Positions 25,760 to 34,024 of a stretch of 64,000 bases of DNA are shown here, in pieces. The notes below the pieces were generated by a model. That model did no database searches. It had not been told where the DNA came from and saw nothing but the letters and a program-made list of their open reading frames with translations. The translations under genes were made by a program, and so were the position numbers. The DNA comes from Marinobacterium profundum. Lineage in GTDB: Bacteria; Pseudomonadota; Gammaproteobacteria; Pseudomonadales; Balneatricaceae. Each line of letters starts with the position of its first letter. Position 1 is the first letter of the stretch. Where the stretch lies: positions 26,952-90,951 of the forward strand of contig NZ_BCNS01000104.1 of assembly GCF_001528745.1 (NCBI RefSeq), given 5' to 3'.

Positions 25760-26584
25760 TCAGACAGAAACAGTCTGAACCGTACGTTTCTTGCCGGTGC
25801 GAATGTGAGTGGTATAGAGCGTCAGCCCGGTGAACGCCAGACCCCCGACGAGGTTACCCAGCACAGTAGGGATTTCGTTCCAGATGAGGTAATCCATGAT
25901 GGAGAAATCACCGCCCATGATGATGCCAGAGGGGAACAGGAACATGTTCACAACTGAATGCTCGAAGCCCATAAAGAAGAACAGCATGATCGGCATCCAC
26001 ATGGCGATGACCTTGCCGCTCACCGTGGTGGAAATCATGGCGCCAACTACTCCCATGGATACCATCCAGTTACACAGCATGCCGCGCAGGAAGATGGTGA
26101 TCCATCCCGCCGCTCCGTATTCCGCATAACCCAGGGTACGGGCTTCGCCCACGCTGGCAATCTTCGCACCCACAGCACCGGGGTCCGTATTGAAGCCGTA
26201 GGTGAAAACGAAGGCCATCATCACGGCCACCGTCAGGGCGCCGGCAAAGTTGCCGATGAACACCAGACCCCAGTTCCTGAGAATGCCATTAACGGTCACC
26301 CCCGGACGCCGATCCAGCCATGCCAGCGGCGTCAGCACGAATACCCCGGTGAGCAGGTCAAAGCCCATCAGGTACAGCATGCAAAAACCCACCGGAAACA
26401 GAATGGCCCCAATCAAAAAGACACCGGTTTCCACGGCGATAGTAATGGCAAACACCGCCGCCAGCGCCAGTATGGCTCCGGCCATATAGGCCCTGATCAG
26501 CGTATCGCGAGTCGACATGTGAATCTTGGATTCACCGGCATCGACCATCTTTGTCACAAACTCAGACGGAACCAGATAAGCCAT
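25760..26584 (-). CDS. FocA/NirC family formate/nitrite channel
   Basis: I start at 26584 (MAYLVPSEFV), with AGAGGC upstream; the open frame to 26785 adds 67 residues without family likeness. 274 residues with six membrane helices, the normal length. Signature elements are AYMAGAILALAAVFAI (first helix), the GxxLTG-like LMGFDLLTGVFVL, the NWGLVFIGNFAGAL and NMFLFPSGIIMGG segments lining the pore, with FEHSVVNMF carrying the conserved gating His. The pentameric channel moves formate, nitrite or similar monovalent anions through the inner membrane. First gene of a run with the kinase and cyanase; an intergenic repeat separates it from them. Nitrite, formate or cyanate are all possible substrates. 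Confidence 0.88.
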   Translation of the reverse strand: MAYLVPSEFVTKMVDAGESKIHMSTRDTLIRAYMAGAILALAAVFAITIAVETGVFLIGAILFPVGFCMLYLMGFDLLTGVFVLTPLAWLDRRPGVTVNGILRNWGLVFIGNFAGALTVAVMMAFVFTYGFNTDPGAVGAKIASVGEARTLGYAEYGAAGWITIFLRGMLCNWMVSMGVVGAMISTTVSGKVIAMWMPIMLFFFMGFEHSVVNMFLFPSGIIMGGDFSIMDYLIWNEIPTVLGNLVGGLAFTGLTLYTTHIRTGKKRTVQTVSV

Positions 26585-27005
26585 AGCTATTGCCTCTTTC
26601 CAGGAAAAATATGTCACTGCGCATTGGCGACCCATCCCTTGGCCTACGCCTGCAGCCTCCGACACTTGCGTGTGAACAGGCACAAAAAAGCGCCCACAAC
26701 CGACCTGCAAAAGCAGTTCAGTGAGGACGCCGTTGTCCGTAACAAACAATTTGTAGAAGTCTGGGGCGGCCCAATGGCAATCCACCTAACAGGATTGAAA
26801 ACCCTACCTGTCAAAACTCATACTGGGTAAAGCAATAGTCGTGCCTAAGCTCCGTTATCCGCTTTAGGGTCGCGTAAACAGCCACTCAGGTGCCTGCTGC
26901 GCGCCCGGAAATTGCTCCTGCTACCGAGCATCAAGGCGCGCCTGTGGACAGATAAAGCGCAGCAAACCGTAAAGATGCACCGCAAGTGCGCACTACCGGC
27001 CAGGC
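26585..27005. other. Gene-free region upstream of the formate/nitrite channel
   Basis: Should contain the focA promoter and the end of the MFS transcript. I see no clear hairpin, operator or coding frame. Confidence 0.4.
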
Positions 27006-28181
27006 TTAAACACCCGCCGCCGCGGCGCGCGCATCGAGCGCGCCCGACCAGCGGGTCAGCAGCAATGCCAGCAGTACAATCAGGGCTCCGATCCAGGCAG
27101 TATCGGTGAGTGCCATATCGGCAATGATGACCCCGCCGATGAGCGAGCCCAGGGCGATGCCGACGTTAAAGGCGGCGATATTCAACCCCGCGGCCACATC
27201 AACCGCATGGGGCGCATATTTTTCCGCCAGCTGTACCACATACACCTGCAGGCCCGGCACATTGCCGAAAGCAAAGCCGCCCCAGATCAATACTGTCAGT
27301 ACCGCTGTAATCGGGTTGGCCGCGCTGAACGTGAAGACCAGCAGTACCAGTGCCAGCGCCGCGAAAATAATTTTCAGCGCAGGAATAGGCCCCAGGCGGT
27401 CAGCCAGTCGGCCGCCCCAGATATTGCCCACCGCCACCGAGACACCATAAACCAGCATGATCAGGCCGATGGCGCTGGGCTCAAAGCCCGATACCTGCTG
27501 CAGAATGGGAGCAAGGTAGGTAAAGGCCACAAAGGTGCCGCCATAGCCCACCGCCGTCATGGCGTAGACCAGTAGCAGGCGTGGCTCTTTCAGTACCGCC
27601 AGCTGTTGTGACACTGTCGCCGCCGCGGGCTGTTTCAGATTACCCGGTACCAGTATTGCACTGCCGATCAGCGCCAAAGCCCCCAGCAGTGACACCACCA
27701 GGAAGGTCGCGCGCCAGCCAAAATGCTGTCCGATCCAGGTGCCCAGCGGCACACCAGTTACCAGCGCTACGGTCAGGCCGGTAAACATAATGGCGATGGC
27801 ACTCGCCTCCTTGTCCTTGCTCACAAGACCGGTGGCAATGGTGGATCCAATGGAGAAAAATACGCCATGGGCCAGGCCCGTCAGAATGCGCGCACTCATC
27901 AGTGAGCTGTAGCCGGGCGCCATCCAGGCCAGCAGGTTACCGAGCACAAAGAGCGCCATGATGCTGAGCAGCACTGTTTTGCGGTTCCAGCGTCCGGTCA
28001 GGGCCGTAAGCACCGGTGCACCTATGGCAACGCCCAGGGCGTACAGGCTGATCAGCAGCCCGGCCGAGGGCAGCGAAACACCCAGGTCCTGGGCGATAGT
28101 GGGCACCAATCCGACGATCACAAATTCGGTGGTACCAATGGCAAAGGCGCTGAGTGTCAGCGCCAGCAAGGCAAGGGGCAT
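27006..28181 (-). CDS. MFS transporter, AraJ/YdhP-like drug or sugar efflux subgroup
   Basis: The start at 28181 (MPLALLALTL) has GGAGA 6 nt upstream and matches where family members begin; longer frames lack a ribosome-binding site. 391 residues, twelve membrane helices. AIGTTEFVIVGLVPTIA opens helix 1, and RWNRKTVLL gives the cytoplasmic loop 2-3 motif of the major facilitator superfamily; ARILTGLAHGVFFSIGS is the helix 4 proton-related motif. It probably exports small molecules with proton exchange. The divergent LysR gene, 99 bp away, is the likely regulator. Substrate unknown. Confidence 0.88.
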   Translation of the reverse strand: MPLALLALTLSAFAIGTTEFVIVGLVPTIAQDLGVSLPSAGLLISLYALGVAIGAPVLTALTGRWNRKTVLLSIMALFVLGNLLAWMAPGYSSLMSARILTGLAHGVFFSIGSTIATGLVSKDKEASAIAIMFTGLTVALVTGVPLGTWIGQHFGWRATFLVVSLLGALALIGSAILVPGNLKQPAAATVSQQLAVLKEPRLLLVYAMTAVGYGGTFVAFTYLAPILQQVSGFEPSAIGLIMLVYGVSVAVGNIWGGRLADRLGPIPALKIIFAALALVLLVFTFSAANPITAVLTVLIWGGFAFGNVPGLQVYVVQLAEKYAPHAVDVAAGLNIAAFNVGIALGSLIGGVIIADMALTDTAWIGALIVLLALLLTRWSGALDARAAAAGV

Positions 28182-28280
28182 GAGCCGTCTCCAGAATGAA
28201 TACTTGACGGCGTGCATTGTGCGGCGCAATATTTTTTCAATAAACGCCATAAACATCAAAACATATTTGCAGAAACAACA

Positions 28281-29162
28281 ATGATAAGCCGATCCGATGA
28301 TCTGGAAATACTGCTGGCCGTGGTCGATAGCGGCGGTTTCTCCACCGCCGCCGAGCTACTGGGCATTCAGGTGGCGCGGGCCTCCCGCGCAGTGACCCGG
28401 CTGGAACAACAGCTGGCCACGACCCTGCTCAATCGCACCACCCGGCGGGTTGAACTCAGCGAAGACGGGCGAATTTTTGTCGCCCAGGTACGCCAGGGCC
28501 TGGCTCAGCTTGAAGGCGCCGAGGAACAGCTGCGCCTGCGTCACCAGGCACCGGCCGGCCCCCTGCGCGTCGATGCCGCCAGCCCCTTTATGCTGCATCA
28601 GCTGGTGCCCCACATTCGGGCATTCCGCGAATCTTATCCACAGATCGAACTGGAACTCACCACCAGCGAGGGCTTTATCGACCTGCTAGAAAAACGCACC
28701 GATGTCGCCATCCGCATTGGCGAGATGCAGGATTCCAGCCTGCACGCTCGCTTTCTTGGCCGCTCCAAACTCCACCTGGTGGCCAGCCCCACCTACCTGG
28801 CAACTCACCCGGCGCCGCAGTCAGCGGCGGAACTTGCCGGGCATGACTGTATCGGCTTCACCTCCCCCGCCAGCCTTAATCAGTGGCCGGTGGGCACCGG
28901 CATGCGCATCAATGCCGCAGTCTCGGCCAGCAGCGGCGAAGTCATCCGCCAGCTGTGTCTGGCATCCCAGGGCATCGCCAGCCTGTCCCACTTCATGGTC
29001 GCCGACGACCTCGCCGCAGGGCGACTGATCCCGCTGCTAATGGATCAGATACAGTCACCCCACCCGCGCGAGCAGGTCAACGCCGTCTACTATCGCAACA
29101 CGGCGCTGTCAGCACGCATCAGCGCCTTTCTTGATTTCTTCCAGCCCAGACTTTCGCTTTAA
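28281..29162 (+). CDS. LysR-family regulator divergent from MFS gene
   Basis: The start at 28281 (MISRSDDLEIL) is chosen because it places the helix-turn-helix (STAAELLGIQVARASRAVTRLEQQL split around residues 19-43) at the normal distance; the frame to 28212 is longer but unlike the family. 293 residues. The effector domain from residue 88 has the GFIDLLEKRTDVAIRIG segment of the YafC/YhjC-type group, which often controls an adjacent divergent efflux gene. The inducer is unknown. Confidence 0.88.
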   Translation: MISRSDDLEILLAVVDSGGFSTAAELLGIQVARASRAVTRLEQQLATTLLNRTTRRVELSEDGRIFVAQVRQGLAQLEGAEEQLRLRHQAPAGPLRVDAASPFMLHQLVPHIRAFRESYPQIELELTTSEGFIDLLEKRTDVAIRIGEMQDSSLHARFLGRSKLHLVASPTYLATHPAPQSAAELAGHDCIGFTSPASLNQWPVGTGMRINAAVSASSGEVIRQLCLASQGIASLSHFMVADDLAAGRLIPLLMDQIQSPHPREQVNAVYYRNTALSARISAFLDFFQPRLSL

Positions 29163-29312
29163 GCCCCTCAGAATCCAACCCCGCGCCTGTGCATTAAAGC
29201 GAGTGCAGCCTGACTGCCATTTCCCTAATACAGGGAGCATTTTCCAAAGAACCGCCAGAGAGGGAAAAATGTCGTTATTGCAGGTAAAGCAACAATAAAT
29301 ACGTCCATATAC

Positions 29313-29345
29313 AAAAAAACGCCCGGGAAATGAATCGCCGGGCGC
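29313..29345 (-). terminator. Rho-independent terminator of TRAP operon
   Basis: On the minus strand CGCCCGG pairs with CCGGGCG over a short loop and is followed by seven T. It lies 45 bp past the large permease stop. Confidence 0.85.
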
Positions 29346-29389
29346 AAAAACCGCAACACTACAGCTTGCCTGTCACTGAGGCCCCTGGC

Positions 29390-30700
29390 CTATTTAAAGG
29401 TGTCCGGCAGCAGCATTTTCGGCAACCAGAGCGCGAGCTCCGGGAAGACGATGATCAGCAGCAGAATCAGTAGCATCGGAATCAGAATGATTACCACATC
29501 CCGCAGTACCTGCACCACGTTCATGCCGCCAATGGACGCAGAAATCAGCAGACAGAGGCCGTAGGGCGGCGTCACCAATCCAAAGGCCAGGGACACTATG
29601 CCGATAATGGCAAAGACGACGGGGTGAATACCCGCATCCAGCGCCACCGGCAGCAGCACTGTACCCAGGATGATGATGGTTGGAATGGCATCAATAAAGA
29701 GCCCGAAAAACAGGAAGAGCGCGCCTATTACCAGCGAGGTGCCAAAGGTACCGAATTCCATGCTGGTCATGGTGGAAACAATCAGTCGGGGCACGTTGTA
29801 GAACGCCAGCATCCAGCCGAAAGCCGAGGCCGTCCCTATGGCAAACAGCGAAATGGATGCAAAGCGCCCGGTATCGTAAAGAATCCCGCCCAGGTCCCGC
29901 ACACTGACCGTGCGATAGACAAACATGCCCAGAATCAGCGCATAGGCCGCGGCGATTATCGCGCTTTCGGTCGGCGTTACAATACCGCCAACGATGCCGC
30001 CGATCACCAGTATCGGTGTCAGCATAGCCAGGGCCGCCCCCTTGAAAGCAGTCAGAAACTCAGTAAAGGTCGGACGCCCAGCCGTCGGATAGCCATACAC
30101 CTTGGCGTATCCATAGACGGTGGCCATCAGCGCTGCGGCTATCATAAAGCCCGGAATAGCACCGGCAAGAAAGAGCGCCCCCACCGATACCGACATCACG
30201 CCGCCCCAAACAACCATCAGGATGCTGGGCGGAATGATCACTCCCATCACGGATGAGCAGGCGGTAATCGCAATGGCAAAACGCTTGTCGTAGCCTTCTT
30301 TCACCATGGCCGGAATCAAAATTTTGCCACAACCGGCGGCATCCGCGGTCGACGACCCCGAGATACCGGCAAATAGCATCGACACCGCCACATTTACATG
30401 TCCCAGCCCGCCCGGCATCCAGCCGGTCAGTACGCGCGCCAGTTCAATCAGCCGATCGGTGATCTTGCCTGAGTTCATCAAATTTGCCGCCAGCAGAAAG
30501 AACGGCACCGCCAGCAGGATAAAGGAGTTATAGGACTGGAACATCCGATCCATGATGATGAAGGGCGTCAGGCGCATATCGAGCATCACGACGGGAATAG
30601 TGGCGATACCCAGCGCAAAGGCTACGGGCACGCGGATAGCAACCAGCAGGATAAAGCCGCCCACCAGGAGCGCACAGGCTAGCGCGGTCGAGACAATCAT
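29390..30700 (-). CDS. dctM: TRAP transporter large permease (DctM)
   Basis: 436 residues, about twelve membrane helices. Landmarks of the DctM family are PVAFALGIATIPVVML at the N-terminus, FAGISGSSTADAAGCGKILIPAM near residue 115, and the ITACSSVMGVIIPPSILMVVWG segment near 145. It is the transport channel of a tripartite ATP-independent system, driven by the sodium or proton gradient. Its ATG overlaps the stop of the small permease gene by 4 bp, so the two are translationally coupled. The genus-level substrate is set by the binding protein. Confidence 0.92.
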   Translation of the reverse strand: MIVSTALACALLVGGFILLVAIRVPVAFALGIATIPVVMLDMRLTPFIIMDRMFQSYNSFILLAVPFFLLAANLMNSGKITDRLIELARVLTGWMPGGLGHVNVAVSMLFAGISGSSTADAAGCGKILIPAMVKEGYDKRFAIAITACSSVMGVIIPPSILMVVWGGVMSVSVGALFLAGAIPGFMIAAALMATVYGYAKVYGYPTAGRPTFTEFLTAFKGAALAMLTPILVIGGIVGGIVTPTESAIIAAAYALILGMFVYRTVSVRDLGGILYDTGRFASISLFAIGTASAFGWMLAFYNVPRLIVSTMTSMEFGTFGTSLVIGALFLFFGLFIDAIPTIIILGTVLLPVALDAGIHPVVFAIIGIVSLAFGLVTPPYGLCLLISASIGGMNVVQVLRDVVIILIPMLLILLLIIVFPELALWLPKMLLPDTFK

Positions 30701-31191
30701 GGCGTAACCTCGGAAGATTGACGGTATTCAACAACCGCCTCGTATAAGCGATAGCCCGCGAACAGTGTCCAGAGCGTACCGGCGATCGGCACTGAGATGT
30801 AAATGATCATCAGATTGGCGCGCATCATCACAGAATGCTGAATGAAGCCAAACTTGGCATAGTCGATGCCGTACCAGGCAAAGAGCACCGCAAAGATCAG
30901 CACGAAGCCCAGCACTATGCTTTTTTGCAGCAAACGCCAGCCTGGACGGATCGCATCGGGCAGCACCCGGACGTCAAAGTGGCTGCCATCCCAGACCGCG
31001 ATGGCGGACCCAATCATGACAACCCAGACAAAAATGAAAGTCGAAAGCTCTTCGGTCCAGAGGTAGACCGGGAGTATGTCGGTGTAACGGGATATGACCT
31101 GCATGCCCACGGGAATCGCCAGAGCGCCCACCAGGGCCCCCATCAATACCCGCAACACCCGACAAAGGTTATCCAGCACTTGTCCCATCAT
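30697..31191 (-). CDS. dctQ: TRAP transporter small permease (DctQ)
   Basis: 164 residues with four membrane helices, normal for DctQ. The LYLWTEELSTFIFVWVVMIGSAIAVWDGSH stretch around residues 40-70 (short pieces WTEELS and FVWVVMIGSA) is the family signature. It joins the large permease in the inner membrane. It lies 87 bp after the binding-protein gene and overlaps the large permease gene by 4 bp. Confidence 0.9.
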   Translation of the reverse strand: MMGQVLDNLCRVLRVLMGALVGALAIPVGMQVISRYTDILPVYLWTEELSTFIFVWVVMIGSAIAVWDGSHFDVRVLPDAIRPGWRLLQKSIVLGFVLIFAVLFAWYGIDYAKFGFIQHSVMMRANLMIIYISVPIAGTLWTLFAGYRLYEAVVEYRQSSEVTP

Positions 31192-31278
31192 GGTGAGATC
31201 CTGAACGACAGTTGGCCGTAAAATAGGCCCGGATGAGATCAGGCTCCTGCGGCCGCAGGCCGCGGAGCCCGATGGGGA

Positions 31279-32274
31279 TTACTTGGCGCGGATAGCGGCC
31301 AGAAGATCCGTAGCACCCAGCTCGGCTGCGTACTCATCCTGTACAGGAGTCACGAGTTCAAGCAGATGCTCGCGGTTGGCAAACTCCTGCAGCTGAATCT
31401 GACCGGCATCGGCCATTTCTTTCAGCTTGGCACTGTCTTCACGCGCTTCCAGTTCGCGACCGAAGGCACCAGCTTCCTTGCCTGCACGCATAATCGCGGC
31501 CTGCAGTTCGGCGGGAAGCTTGCGCATGGATTTGCCACTGAAAACGATCGGCCGCACGGTGATGGAGTGACGCGTGAGCGTGACGTGGGGTGCCACCTCG
31601 TAAAACTTGAGGTTCTGCAGGCTGGCCGCTTCGTTTTCGAGTCCTGAGACAACACCGGTCTGAATGGCGTTGTAAACCTCGTTATAGGCAATCGCCGAGG
31701 GTGCCGCACTGATAGCCGCAAAGATCTGCGCCTGAATAGGCGCGCCCATCACTCGCATCTTGTGACCGGCAAGCTCATCAATATTGCCGATGGCCTTGCT
31801 GGAAATCAGGTTACGGGTGCCACCGCCGGAGTAGCCCACCACCACAAGATCGGCCTTCTCCTTGAGCTCGCCTTCCAGCGGCGCCAGCACATCGCTGGAG
31901 AGCACCGAGTTCCAGTGCTCCAGATCCCGGAACAGGAACGGCATGTCCATCAGGGGAATAGCCGGTGCGAAAGTTGCCATATTGGACGGCGCCATAATGG
32001 AGTAATCGATGGCCACCCCCTGATTCAGGAAGGTCACGTAGTCGGACTCAACCCCCAGTTCGCCATTAAGGCGCAAATCCATCACCAGCTCGCCATCATA
32101 GTACTGGTCCACCAGCTCGCCAAAACGCACCATTGTTTTGGTGAAGGCATGCTCGTTATCGAACATGCTCGCACCGCGCAGCGTGATCGCTTCGGCATGA
32201 ACCGCGGGTGCCAGTACAACAGCCGAAACGACGGCAGCCTGGAGCAGGTTTTTTGCGTGATTGATAATAGACAT
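31279..32274 (-). CDS. dctP: TRAP transporter solute-binding protein (DctP)
   Basis: The start at 32274 (MSIINHAKNL) has AGAGGA 5 nt upstream. The 331-residue product has a signal peptide cut near VHA-EA (residue 28). The DctP domain has the GELGVESDYVTFLNQG region, LMDMPFLFRDLEHW, and a SSKAIGNIDELAGHKMRVMG motif with the conserved Arg that binds the carboxylate of the ligand. Ligands of such proteins are usually carboxylates or sulfonates. The divergent 2-hydroxyacid dehydrogenase suggests a keto or hydroxy acid; taurine or isethionate via this system is possible but not supported by adjacency. Confidence 0.9.
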   Translation of the reverse strand: MSIINHAKNLLQAAVVSAVVLAPAVHAEAITLRGASMFDNEHAFTKTMVRFGELVDQYYDGELVMDLRLNGELGVESDYVTFLNQGVAIDYSIMAPSNMATFAPAIPLMDMPFLFRDLEHWNSVLSSDVLAPLEGELKEKADLVVVGYSGGGTRNLISSKAIGNIDELAGHKMRVMGAPIQAQIFAAISAAPSAIAYNEVYNAIQTGVVSGLENEAASLQNLKFYEVAPHVTLTRHSITVRPIVFSGKSMRKLPAELQAAIMRAGKEAGAFGRELEAREDSAKLKEMADAGQIQLQEFANREHLLELVTPVQDEYAAELGATDLLAAIRAK

Positions 32275-32809
32275 GATGTTCCTCTTATTGTTGTATGCAC
32301 CGCGTTTTTTGGGTCGCCTTAGCCGGTCACTGCACGGCGGCAACCCCCATAGAAGACGTGAATATACGCAACCGGTCAAGCACTATGTGTAAATATTTGT
32401 AATATTTATGTTACTTAAACAACATTCACAACAGCTTCAGCAAAACTGCTATGGAAAGCACAAGGCCTTTGAAATCATCATATTAAAGTAGCTTAAAGTA
32501 CAAAAAAGAAGGACCTGAATCAGAAAAAAACAGCGTTATTCGCAGTAGCCTATCGCAACCGAAAATCAGTGTTCAGCCGGGTTTTATCAAGTATAACGCC
32601 CATAAACTGTCCAGGCATTACAACAGGAAAGACTCGAAGTCGCGTAAAATTACAACTAATAACAATATATCGTCACATCCGTACGCGCTATGATCTGGGG
32701 GTTTTATATCCGCTACAGCAGACACCGAGGCCTGACCTCCGACGATGAACGCAGCCGGATATTCGATACAACATAACACCAATAGCCCCATGGAAAGGAC
32801 CCTGAAGCC
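32275..32809. other. Divergent control region between TRAP operon and hydroxyacid dehydrogenase
   Basis: AT-rich with a strong palindrome at 32390-32408. It should hold promoters for both sides. No gene seen. Confidence 0.5.
32390..32408. promoter_or_regulatory. Palindrome, candidate operator for TRAP operon
   Basis: TAAATATT-TGT-AATATTTA, a perfect 8-bp inverted repeat with a 3-bp centre, 116 bp upstream of dctP. No regulator gene adjoins, so the protein that binds is unknown. Confidence 0.45.
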
Positions 32810-33760
32810 ATGCAACATCTGCTACTCATTGGTGCTGCGACAGAGCGTATGCAACAGCGCCTGGCCGAACATTTTCAGCTGCACAAACTGTCCGAAATCG
32901 ACGATTTGAGCGGGTTTCTAACCGAGTACGGCGCCCGGATAAGCGCCGTCGCTACCAACGGTCACAGCGGCGTGAAACCGCTCATCATGGACGCCTGCCC
33001 CAACCTCAAGGTCATATCCTGCCACGGCGTGGGTTATGACGGCATCGATACCGCCACCTGTGTGGCCCGTGGCATTTTAGTGAGTCACACGCCCAACGTG
33101 CTGAATGCCGAGGTGGCCAATACGGCGTTAATGCTGATACTGGCGGCTTATCGTAACCTGCTGGGCAATGATGCCTATGTGCGTTCCGGTCGCTGGCTTA
33201 GGGACGGCGCCGCACCACTGTCACACAGCCCCGACAACCGCACCGTCGGTATTTTGGGCATGGGTCGTATTGGCCAGGAAATTGCCGAGCGCCTGCAGGT
33301 TCTGAACTCTAGTATCATTTACCACAGCCGCAGCCCCAAGGATGTGCCCTACACCTATTACGACAATCTGACCGACATGGCCCAGGCAGCCGATGTGCTG
33401 GTCTGCATCACCCCGGGTGGTCCCTCCACCAGCAAGCTGATAAACCGCGAAGTGCTGAACGCCCTGGGCCCAGACGGCATGCTGATCAACGTATCCCGCG
33501 GTACTGTTGTAGATGAAGCTGAGCTTGTGAGCGCGCTGCAGGAAAAACGCCTGGGATATGCCGGTCTGGATGTGTTTGAGGACGAGCCCAGGGTGCCTGA
33601 AGCGCTGTTTGCGATGCCCAATGTCGTACTGTTACCCCACGTCGGCAGTGCTACCCATGAGACCCGCGCCGCCATGGCCGCGCTGACGGTGGACAACCTG
33701 ATACAGTTTCTGCAGGACGGCAGCGTACTTACGCCAGTGCCGGAATGTACTGCAATCTGA
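32810..33760 (+). CDS. D-2-hydroxyacid dehydrogenase (glyoxylate/hydroxypyruvate reductase type)
   Basis: 316 residues. The NAD(P)-binding GILGMGRIGQEIAERL lies near residue 150. The catalytic triad is present: Arg in NVSRGTVVDEAEL, Glu in GLDVFEDEPRVP and His in LLPHVGSATHETR, in the order known for the family. The cofactor-specific residue after the Rossmann beta-2 strand reads YHSRSPK, with an Arg and Ser that favour NADP. It reduces 2-keto acids such as glyoxylate or hydroxypyruvate, or works in reverse. It is divergent from the TRAP operon and may process what the transporter brings in. Confidence 0.88.
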   Translation: MQHLLLIGAATERMQQRLAEHFQLHKLSEIDDLSGFLTEYGARISAVATNGHSGVKPLIMDACPNLKVISCHGVGYDGIDTATCVARGILVSHTPNVLNAEVANTALMLILAAYRNLLGNDAYVRSGRWLRDGAAPLSHSPDNRTVGILGMGRIGQEIAERLQVLNSSIIYHSRSPKDVPYTYYDNLTDMAQAADVLVCITPGGPSTSKLINREVLNALGPDGMLINVSRGTVVDEAELVSALQEKRLGYAGLDVFEDEPRVPEALFAMPNVVLLPHVGSATHETRAAMAALTVDNLIQFLQDGSVLTPVPECTAI

Positions 33761-33770
33761 CCCAGAGCCG

Positions 33771-33798
33771 TAACTCAGTGGCCAGGGCCACTGAGTTA
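33771..33798 (+). terminator. Perfect 13-bp hairpin after hydroxyacid dehydrogenase
   Basis: TAACTCAGTGGCC and GGCCACTGAGTTA with a 2-nt centre, 10 bp after the stop. No T-run follows, so it may act as mRNA 3' stabiliser or rho-assisted end. Confidence 0.5.
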
Positions 33799-34024
33799 CC
33801 AGCATCCAAGATGACCGGGATCGAACGTCATACCCAGTCGATCCAGACCCAAATCAATAGAATCAGTATTTAAATACCACCCCGGCCTGTTTTTTGCTGC
33901 CAAAGCCCGGCTAACGGCATAAAAACGCTAGAATGCTAACCCAAAGCGCCAAAAGTCACGTAAAAGGTCTAGAAGCTATACAAGCTGCAGCTCCATACGT
34001 TCAGCAAGGCACAGAGGGCGACAC

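Noticed and set aside
25958..26830. 290-codon open frame opposite the formate/nitrite channel
   Set aside because: Antisense, rich in His and Gln, no ribosome-binding site.
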